Assembly: GCA_036897485.1 (NCBI GenBank)
Contig: JAYMTF010001546.1
Location: 1-22,701, forward strand
Length of the DNA stretch: 22,701 nucleotides
Direction of reading: 5' to 3'
DNA from: Pelargonium nanum
Lineage: Eukaryota; Streptophyta; Magnoliopsida; Geraniales; Geraniaceae
This document shows, piece by piece, positions 9,523 to 19,200 of this stretch (positions are counted from its first letter, which is position 1; every line of letters starts with the position of its first letter). The notes under the pieces are model-generated. The model saw only the letters and a program-made list of their open reading frames with translations. It did not search any database and was not told where the DNA came from. The position numbers and the translations under genes are program-made.

Positions 9523-9985
9523 TGATGTCGTTGGTTTGAGAACGACGTCGTTTGGTTTATGTTATTGTATTGTGTATATTTGTGTGTGTGGACAAAGGCA
9601 CGTGATGATACCCGTGGCCTTCGCTTGTCGTCTCCCTCGCAAATTCAACCCATTCCTCTTCCTCCACGTAACACCCCTTCCAAACTATTTCCTTTCTTTT
9701 TTTATTAAATGACTGAATTCACAAAATAGTGTTTACACGTAAAGCTCATAATTTGGACCTAAACCGAAATGGTACTTGACACCCGATCCTGACATAATTC
9801 GAAGTTGGTCAGATCGAGTTTATCTTGTAAAAGTTTGAGTTGGGTCGGGTAAACTCAAAAAATTAGAGTACTTTAAGTCTATAGTCTGTATTTTTATCTT
9901 GAATCGCGTTCTTTTCTGTCCGATTAAAATACAAATTGTCTATTATTAACAATGAGTTATGTCATTTTGATAGATACAATTATAG
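9523..9985. other. 3' flank of inhibitor gene, spacer
   Basis: Contains the likely 3' UTR and, near 9760-9860, a patch rich in GGGTCGGGTAAACTC-like text similar to the hAT-like repeats upstream. No gene is seen. Confidence 0.45.
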
Positions 9986-10390
9986 GTGATAATACACAAA
10001 AAAAAAAATGAAAAAATGAGAAAGACAAATGCAAAGGCTACACATGACAAGTCAAGCCGAGTCAACGGCCTCATCAACAAGCCCGAGTCAAATACCGTCT
10101 CAACTTCGGTCAAAGGCATGATCAATCGTGGTCAAGAGTCAGGTTATGTTGCTACTTACATAAAGATGTTTCATCGTGGTTTTAAGCTTTCTTTAAATCC
10201 TTTTATCTCAAAGGTAATGAACTTTAAAAGGTCTTCCATTTTCAATTTTTTAAATGATCTACCTCCAAAACTTATGTCTCGCGAATGAGTTTACTCCCAA
10301 TCTTGGTTTGTTCCGCCAACTATAATTATCTATCGCACAAGGACAACATGAGTTGGATGTATTTTAGGTCCCGTGGAGAAATCGTTGTTC
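9986..10390 (+). pseudogene. relic of a plant transposon-associated protein (tentative)
   Basis: An open frame of 100 codons (9986-10288) encodes a Lys/Ser-rich N-terminus followed by YIKMFHRGFKLSLNPFISKV. That segment recalls the conserved 'GF.LPLHPFI..VL' block of putative gypsy-type transposon domain proteins that are abundant in plant genomes. The following bases continue similar protein-like text past the stop (MSWMYFRSRGEIVVLAL in another frame), which suggests a decayed larger ORF. The match is by eye and short, so the identity is tentative. Confidence 0.3.
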
Positions 10391-11707
10391 TTGCTCTTGA
10401 CGACTCTGTAAAGTGCAAATAACACATGGGCAAATAAATGACAAGTGTAAAAATGAACAAATACTTACTACAAATTAATAAGTAGACATAAATGAAGAAA
10501 ATGTACATTCAATTTACTCTATTTGATACTTGAGTATTGATCACTACCCGAGGACTTAGCTTAAGCGTTAGAGCGGTTCCTATCTAGAGAAGACTCGTTT
10601 GCTTAGTTTTGGGATACAAGAAGAGATCATGAAATAAAGAGTTGTTCGGAGAATCATGTGCTAACAATATTGACACCCAAACAAGCCACATTTGATTGAA
10701 TCATAACATTATATGGAATACATGCTAAAATCCAAACACACACTTAGGAGACAAAAACAACACATTTTGATCATCATCTATCTAGTTCTTCTTTCTTTCT
10801 TTGTTTATTTTCTTCTTGGGGCAATAACAGTTGAGGGCCAACTTTACAGTCTCAAAGCACATAATGTATCCAAGTTTTAAAAAACGTAATTTTGGAGGTA
10901 CCAAATTTGACTATATTTGTAAATCAGTGACAATGTTAGAATTTGTGCAAAATAACGATTTTACCCTCCAACCACAATTTTGTTCTTATCAGACCATTGA
11001 TGAAAATTCAAAGTATTTTCGATAAATAAATGAGATTTTACCATATATATATATATTTTTTTTTTTTTGCATAGAGAATGAAGACCAAATTGATAGGGGA
11101 ATTTTTGGGAGGGATAGGTGCATTTCAGGAAATATATATTTTAATGGTCATGTGAACTACACAGCCATAAAATTTTGAATTCTTCCATTGACTTAAAACG
11201 ATTTAGACGTGTAAATAATTTGGGTATCTTAAAACTATGTTTTTATATTTGAGTACATTATGTGTTTTGGGACACAAAAATGGACCCCATATGTCATTTC
11301 TCTTCTACATCATAAGGATTTCCAATACAAATCTAATATTGTAACTCAAGATCACAAGAGCTCACAAATCCTTGGTACTAAATACTAGTAATATTATTAT
11401 ACCTTTCGTGACGAGCAATCGCCTTCAAAATAATTTAGCTCGAAAGTGGCAACAACTCAACATATTCACACATACGGCATGGGGAAAAACAATAGTAAGC
11501 TTTGTGCAGTAACTGAACTCATCCCCCGATTAAGATCAATTAGTATACATACATACAAAGAGAGATAAGTTAGACGACGAACTCCTAATTCAGAAGGCGG
11601 ACAATGTGTACAAAAAGTGCAAGTTGCATTACAACTACAGGATCTACATGGAGATTTGTTTTCAAGAGAAAGCTTGACCTTACACTGGAACTGCTAAACT
11701 TCCCATT
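10391..11707. other. AT-rich spacer, no gene seen
   Basis: Only short frames without recognisable products. A (TA)n/T-run sits at about 11045-11070. The right end, from about 11580, is probably the 3' UTR of the minus-strand membrane-protein gene. Confidence 0.5.
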
Positions 11708-13778
11708 TCATCTGTTGAATCTTTGGAGCCTTACTTGTGGATCTGAACCAGCAACTTGCTCCACTAAACTGCTAACAAAGAAACAGATGAGATTTAGTTT
11801 ACTGAGCTAGTTCAACATTATAGTCATTAAACATCAAAATAAGAAGATGAACGTAGAAAGGCATGAGAGAACAAAATGTTTGTGTTCAATATGATAAACG
11901 TACTTGGGAGACCCCGTAGCAGGTCCACGTGAATCATTTGGAGATGGATTCCCATAGTACTGAACTGAAATCAGAACATCTTGCGTTCCTCCTGACTCAG
12001 AATCTGCTGCAGGTCGGCTTGCTCTGGATGAGATTCCTGCAAAGACAATGTTAAAAGATCATAAGAACCGAGATAAGATTTATTGATTTGTGGCTGCAAA
12101 CTTGGGTCACTTATTAAGCCAACACTAAACACAGGAATCATTCAGAAGATGTTGATAAAGGTTAATGCCTAATAGTAATGACAACTATCCCTTTTCATAA
12201 AGTTGTTTATTGGATAAAATTCTTCCAATTGTCAATGCTTCAATGAATTGATAATGATTACTGTAAAAGTAAAAAACTCTCACCAGAAAGGAGTAACTGT
12301 TGAGAGCTTGCAAAGACCATCCTATATTATATATCTAAGCACAAACGTACATGCAGAAAATCAATGTTGTTTTTATGAGAATACACGACCATGGAAGAAA
12401 TAAATAACAGAAAAAAAAAAAGTTGGAAAACTGAACCAAAAGAACAGACCGTACAAAGTAGAATAAAAAATAGGGAAAAGTACCAAAACTACTATATAGT
12501 AAACATGATGAATAAGAAGATAAGCGAACCAAAAGAACAGCAGCATAGAACCTAGAATAAATATAAGGGAAAAGGACCAAAAAGAACCAAAACTACTAAA
12601 AGGTCAACGTGATGAAAGAAGAAGATAAGCAAATACATATTAGATTTTTCAGAACTATGGCTTGCTTTAAGTAACCATGAAGACAATTCAAAAGTAATAA
12701 ATCAGCATGAAACTAATATACAGGCATGTGGTCAACAGTAAGACATGCTGTATAGATTTGCAAGTCAACGAACCCGAAAGAAGGATGCAGCAAATCATTC
12801 GTACCCATGGAACATCCACCCAAGGGCCAAGATATGTAATGAAGAAAAAAGTTGCATAGCACAATTCACAAATGTTAAAGGGTTAAAACTACAACAATCT
12901 GTTATCAGTAATCTAGATAATAACTATAATCATAATTCAAATAGCATAATCCATGTTTGCATCAAAATAGTATGGGGTCATGAGCCAATAATGGGATTTT
13001 ATTTATAAAAGGGGAATTCAAAAAGCTTGGCGATGGAAATGAAGGAATGGCTACAATCCCTGGGCTTAATCAGATACAATTTGAAGGTTACTCCCCATAC
13101 GCAGAAAGTTGATTTTAAAACCAAGACAAGAGGAAGAGATAAAAAGACTGAGTCATTTATTTGAATATTGAACCAAATCAACTCAGAGATACAAGGCGCA
13201 GGATAAATCCAAACCACATTCAAAAATAGAATATTACCTTGAAAGAGTATAACGAGGCAGAAGAGAACCGTAAACACCATGGCAAATAGATTATTATTTG
13301 ATGATGATGACTTTGCAGTTTTCATCTTCTTCAAAGCCTTCATTCGCTCAATCCTTGCACGCTTCAGCATGGCAAGGTCAGAGATCTCTTTTATCAGTTT
13401 CTTATCAGCCGCATCCAATGATGGACCTCTCGGAGGCCGGGGAGGTTTGGGAGCCTTCTTATTGCTCGTCTTCTTACGCTTCTCCTTCACAGTCTTCTTC
13501 TCTGCAGAATTCACATTCTCTGCTGCCTCCGCATTCATGTCCGTGACCGCCGCCACATTCTCTGCAGAAACCCCATTGGTGGGGGGGCTACACAAACTCA
13601 GCCCATTTTCACCAAGGGTTGATCCATCCACAAACCCACCGCATACCTTAGCAAATAGCATCTTTGCTTGCTTTTTGGCACCCGAAACATGGCCGTCACT
13701 TGCCTCTTCTTCATTATAAGTTCCCCCACTCTCAAGATCAACTTCAAAATCTCTATCTTTGGGCGGCGAATGATCCAT
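11708..13778 (-). CDS. single-pass membrane protein of unknown function (244 aa)
   Basis: Three coding exons, in gene order 13778-13238, 12036-11904 and 11768-11708, are joined by GT-AG introns (phase 1, then phase 2). The stop is TGA at 11710-11708. Residues 1-95 are acidic and low complexity ([19 protein letters not shown]). Residues 96-160 are strongly basic, with [20 protein letters not shown] followed by a charged helix ([20 protein letters not shown]). A single hydrophobic segment spans about 163-181 ([18 protein letters not shown]). The remaining 63-residue tail is Ser/Gly/Pro-rich and ends QVRLQRFNR. The Pro-Arg-rich block, basic helix and membrane segment look like a conserved plant-specific protein annotated only as 'transmembrane protein'. 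The positive charges before the membrane segment predict a cytosolic N-terminus. I do not recognise a function. Later exons were found by continuing the frame across consensus splice sites. Confidence 0.8.
12433..12630. repeat. imperfect tandem duplication (two units of about 100 bp) in an intron
   Basis: Unit A 12433-12525 and unit B 12526-12630 both start GAACCAAAAGAACAG and both end with GAAGATAAGC. They share GAATAAA..TA.GGGAAAAG and ACCAAAACTACTA between. Unit B carries small insertions. It lies in the first coding-region intron of the membrane-protein gene. Confidence 0.7.
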
Positions 13779-13861
13779 TACAAATCCAACACCAATATTT
13801 TCTTTACCCGAAGACTCCAGATGACAAAAGCCCCAAAACTCTCACAACAGAACCAAAAATT

Positions 13862-14438
13862 CTGTTAAAAAAGTCAACCTATACGGCAAAATTGCCTCTT
13901 TACTAATTATATCAGAAGTCACAACAGATTGACCCTGGAAATGATCTAACTTCACAGAGCAAGAAAAGAGAACTTTCTAGATTTAACTCACAGCCCAAAC
14001 CAAGATACCCCAATATTAATTGATTGCAACACAATTAACTTCTGGTACACAACACAATTGCCTCTTCACTAATCAACCAACCATAAACATATAAACAAAA
14101 CACCCTGCATTTGATGAAAGCAACAACAGATTGTATCAATAATCATCATCTGAAAACCCCATTAAAGTTTCATATATTAAAATTAGAAACAATAATCAAT
14201 GTGGCTTAAAAATGGCTAAAAGGGGTCCAAAACAGCATGAGAAGGAACTTGAGAACAAAGCAAGAAACAAAGTCACCGAAAAACAAAAAGTTGGTAGGAG
14301 AAGTGCAAAATTTGGAAAATCAAATCAAACCCACAAGATGAAGCATCGAAACAACAACAAAGCAGAGGCCTTTAAGGCCTGAAAACGCAATGCGATCGAA
14401 ACCCAGAACAGAAAATTTGAAAATGAGGGAAAAATTAC
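13862..14438 (-). other. 5'-UTR intron of the membrane-protein gene (predicted)
   Basis: On the minus strand a consensus donor (AAG|GTAATT) at 14438 follows a purine-rich leader, and a good acceptor (TTTTTTAACAG) ends at 13862, 84 bp before the ATG at 13778. The first, non-coding exon would then run from about 14570 down to 14439. UTR introns of this kind are common in plant genes. No transcript evidence is available from sequence alone. Confidence 0.5.
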
Positions 14439-14570
14439 CTTAGAAAGAAAGCGAAGAAACGCGAGATCCGATGCGGAGATAGAAGAGGAATTTGGGAAGG
14501 GAAATGGGAATGTGCTGTTCTCAGGCTGTGGAACCTTCACCGACACATGCCATTTCTCACTTTTTTGTTT

Positions 14571-15113
14571 TCTTTCTTTATTTTTTCTTCTCACATTTGA
14601 ATTTGGGATAATGCTATTCGCTTCAAGTATCTTCCAATCTGACTAATATAGCTCTTTTCTTTCTTAATACTTCTTTCTACGTACCTAACCATGGTTCACA
14701 TTTAACTTTTTAAAAATAAAACGGACATCAATTGATTTTGATTGTCATGTTTTGAGTTCGATCGAATCGATTTGGTCCGGTCTATAAATTTTATGTTTAT
14801 TCAATGCGATTTTAATTTTTTAGTTACAATTTTTATTTTATTAGTAATTTTATTTTAAATTTTTTATCACTTGTAGTACAATTTATTTCATTATACTTAG
14901 ATCATTCACTTCAATTTTTATTATTGTTATTATTTCTCTAATTTTCAGTTTAAAAAGTAATACACTCAGTTCATTCGGTCTGGTCCCGGTTCAAACCATT
15001 CATAATAGGCTAAATATTACCGGTCCGATATTTGGTCCATAACTTTTGAAAAATCCGTCCCGGTCTAGCCTTCGACTCATGAATTTTGAAAAAAATCCTA
15101 TAGTTGACTAATA
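14571..15113. other. AT-rich spacer with CCGGT-type repeat relics
   Basis: Two patches (about 14750-14790 and 14975-15070) carry GGTCCGGT and GGTCCCGGTTCAAACC-type text typical of the ends of common plant non-autonomous hAT-type repeats. No paired termini with a target duplication could be fixed. No gene is seen. Confidence 0.4.
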
Positions 15114-15323
15114 TAAGAATTGCATTAGTCTTGCTTAAAATTACGTAGTTTTGATATACTCATTAACTCAACACAAATCAATACGTTATAGCTTAAAATT
15201 TTAAAATTAGAATAAAATAATCCTACAATTTATGTTTATCAATTCTATATACTTTTGACAATTCTATAAGTTAATGAGTATATTAAAATCACATAGTTTT
15301 GAGCAGAACTGATGCAACTCTTA
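15114..15323. mobile_element. fold-back MITE with 55-bp arms
   Basis: Left arm 15114-15168 and right arm 15269-15323 are inverted copies, matching at roughly four of every five positions by eye, around a 100-bp AT-rich loop. The innermost 15 bases (ATACTCATTAACT region) are identical. The superfamily is unassigned and the target duplication is unclear. Confidence 0.65.
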
Positions 15324-16206
15324 TTATATTATTATTTGATAAAATTTAGGCAATTGTCTCACAATTTGTGTGCCAACTTTCACACCAACTTCTCGTAACG
15401 TTCGTGAGCAAAGTTATAGCTTAAGGATTGGTGACCAACAATTTTATAGAGAACAATGTTTTGGTTGTCGTTTTAGATTAAAAACCGCCCTAGATGTCTA
15501 GGTATACATAATAATGTGAAAATTATTTCAAATTTAAATCGTAGTAGTTTTTTTATCATAATTCGCCCAAAGTAACTAATTATATTCTTATCAAATATGG
15601 AGCACAATATTATGATTTTATTCTCTTTTTTCATATAATTCAATTTTTTTTACACAGACATGCTCAAAATTTCAAAGAGATAATTATAAATTCATAATTG
15701 AATATTTAAGCACAACTTTATGAATATTTAAAGAATCGAGAATGAGGGTTTCAAATCCAAACACTACCTTACAAGAATATAAGGTGCCAATAATTGCTGG
15801 GTTATTCCTTAAAAAGATCGGTTCTTCGTTAAAAGATGACCTCCTATAGAGCAAGGTCTAATTGGATTTTCCTAAACAAGTGTTCATCAAATAGTAGATC
15901 TCTAAATCAAGCATTGTACCTCTAATATTGTTTTCTTACAATTGGTTCTATAATATTGTTTCAAGGCAGTGTAGTATGACAACCATCACTTAGGCACTGT
16001 TGTGTCTCGAATTCGAGGGTAGGTAGAGTAGATAGTAGATAATATATGATTATACATGATGTTCTTGTATGTATTCGTATAAGAAAAATAGAAAAGAAAA
16101 GACATGTTTATTCAGTGGCTCAACAGAGGTACTTACTTGCTAATGAAAAGATTAACAAAACAATTGAGATACACTTTACTTGGGGGTTGCAGTTAACTAT
16201 GACAGA
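15324..16206. other. spacer downstream of GALK
   Basis: No gene or clear repeat seen. The right end, before the GALK stop at 16207 (minus strand), must contain the GALK 3' UTR. Confidence 0.5.
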
Positions 16207-19200
16207 CTAAAACTTGAAAATGGCAGCACCACTCGACGGCTTGGAGGCAAAAATGTAAAGCCCGAGATCGTTCTTGTCGATCACTCCTTTGTCGATTCTC
16301 GATTGGTAGAAATGTTCCTGATACAAACAGACGAACAATATGAAGTTTGTTCCGACAGTAAAGAGAATCTTTCTATTTTGTATTTTTCTGAAATAGAATA
16401 ACACTGACCTTAACATTAAGAATAAATTGTGGGACTATATTTTCTTTGACCAATGCTACTGCACAACCACCCCATCCAGCTCCAGTGAGCCTTGCTCCCA
16501 GAGCACCATTACGCCGGCAAATCTCAACAAGTTCTTCCAGTTCTGGGCAACTAAGTACAAACAGAAGGAGGCAAGTAATTAACTTAGTATATGCGATAAA
16601 TGTGATGCTTATTAGTTTGAAGGGGAAATCAGAGGAAGAATTCCACTGTATACGAAAAAGGAGAAAAAAGAGCAAGTTCATGTCTTCACACAAACTTGTT
16701 CACATATATGTAAATATCTCCCAGGGTAGCGCAACTTACTTGTGGTTTTCAAGAGAAAATTTTATATGAAATGCTCCCATCTATTCAAGAGAAACAATAT
16801 ATATACAGTGGAAGTCCAAATCATTATATGTAACCTATTATTAAAATTTAAAATGATATCAGAGCTGTTTTTGTCTCGTCCTAATGATCTGTCTGCCTCC
16901 CCATGGGGCTGTTAACATTATAGAATGTATAGTTTGTCGCCACTTGATATAGTAGTTGGATCTACCACCTAAGTTAAACTTTTAGGTTGCATGACATGGT
17001 ATCAAAGCTAGTATTGATCTAAGTCTGGACCTGATTATGTTGATCTTTTTGAAAATTAATCCCATCATGGGACAAGAAGACCCAAGAGACCCTACCTTCC
17101 CACTTGGGAAACTACCAACAGCAACACCGAGAAGAACGAAAAGCCACTAGAAGATGAACCAATACGAGGCCACTAGAAGATGAACCAATACGAGGCCATA
17201 ACTTCACCCCGACGCGATACTGATAAATCATCACAACTTGGAGCGGGGGGCACTAATGCTACCTAAAAAATAAAAAAACACCAGCAGCGAATGACAAAAC
17301 AACACGTGGTGCTTTAATCACAACCTCGCTCGAGGGGCCAAAGACCGCCACTAATAAGGAGTGCGCCTCCGACTAGTCTGCAGACACTCTGGAATGGACC
17401 TTTTTTCGTGCCCGAGCATGAGACCCGTCTGGGCGAGCAGGCGAAAGGTAAGCCAAGTCCCACTTGGATAACCCAGTTCAACTTGATCAGATGGAACATG
17501 TGGAAATCGATAGGCATATATAAAAGAGAAACTTAAAAGTAGACTCATTTGTATTCCATTTGTCCCTACATCACAACAAGTTGGCTAATGTCTTCACAAA
17601 AGAGTTACTTAGGAAGAATTTTGAATTCTTTGTAAACAATTGGACATGATCAATATGTATCCACCTACTTGAGGATGTGTCAGTATTTTTAGGGATTCTA
17701 ATTAGCTAAATTAGTGGATCTAATATTTTGTAATAAATGCTAGGATTGTATAGCTTATAAAATTCTCTTTAAGTTATGGAAATAATGAGGTCTCTTCTTT
17801 TCTATATGTACTATTCTTTGCACATGAAAAAACGATCTATTTTTCCATTCGAATCACTTCAGAAAGTAATCTCAAACTTCAAGCACTTCAGTGTGGGAAC
17901 ACATGATATTTTGAATTATTTATAGCATATTTTCCATATGTCTCATGTGATTTTCATTATTGATCTTAGTTACTATTTTGGTATTGCATACCCGTAGAAG
18001 AGGAACTAGCATAGCATACCTGCACTCATATAAAACACTGCAGCTATGGTGACTCTCATTCATGAGATCACCAAGCTTCTTTAGCATGTCCTCGTCACTG
18101 CAGCAATTAATGGTAGAAAGTAAGATTCAACTAAATACATATATATCAGAAAAAATCATTTGCTAACAATTGTATTTAATGCTGAACAGGATTTGGTGTT
18201 TGTTTATATGTTTAGAGACTTGTGCTTGTGTTCCTAAATCAAACACCTATAGCACCATGCTTCCATTTGTAATAAGAAAAAAAACACTTTGAAAAGCCTC
18301 AACTATTAAATTTTCATGTTAGCATCTCTGATTAGTCAAGAACAAACATATTAGCCTCGATACGGCCATTTTAGAAGGCCATGCAGTTTGTACATCCTGA
18401 GTAAGAGAGTAGATGCTGAATTATTTTACTAGGGGTTGCGATCAAAAGTTTTTTACTAGGGGTGAACAATTGTATTTTACATTTCTTCTCATTTTCTATA
18501 GAACTAATTAAAATGCGAATTACTAGATTCCACGAAATGAAACATTCAGGTGGCGTTTGTTTACCCAATTTTAATTGAAATCCTGGGAAAATAGGACATA
18601 TTGGGTATTTTAAAATTACAATTATTGCGTTCGTTTAATTTTTTCATGAGGGCATATATGAGATTAAAAAATACTCTCTTTCCTCAAATGAGTTGAATAA
18701 TTCCAATTTTTAAGGAATTGAAATAACACATTAATCATGTTATTTCAATTCCTTAAAATTTGGAATTATTTAACACATAGGAAAATGAGTTGTAACTATT
18801 TTAATTAAGTTAAAAACTATATTATACGAACGCCACCTTAGAATGTTGAATTTTTCAAAAAACTAACAAAAGAGGAAAACTAACAAGAGAGGAGGTGCTG
18901 TTTTTGAAACATTCAGTTTTGTAAATATTTCAATTCAATCAAGGAAAGAGAATACTTTTAAAATTTCAAATATGCCTACAAAAAATTGAATTAATTAATT
19001 AATTACAATTTAAAATGGCTAAATGAATGCCCCCCTAAGCACGCGGCAGAGTACTGAATTCTTTTATAAAAATGGAAAGAACTGTTGTACAAATATGTAT
19101 CATTACTAGATATGCCTTACCTTAATTTTGATGAAACAGTGTCCTTGAAGGCATGTACACGCTTAGCTTCGGAGTATACATGAGAGGCTCTCTGAAAATA

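Noticed and set aside
10555..10600. tRNA-like text (CTTAAGCGTTAGAGCGG)
   Set aside because: No cloverleaf, anticodon arm or B-box could be drawn. It may be a retroelement leader scrap.
13279..13719. Plus-strand open frame of 146 codons
   Set aside because: It lies entirely opposite the first coding exon of the minus-strand membrane-protein gene, which has the membrane segment, splice sites and conserved-looking tail. The plus frame is its shadow.
16446..16769. Plus-strand frame of 107 codons
   Set aside because: Antisense to the GALK exon with the LTGAGWGG motif, running into an intron. Low-complexity Ser/Pro/Arg product.
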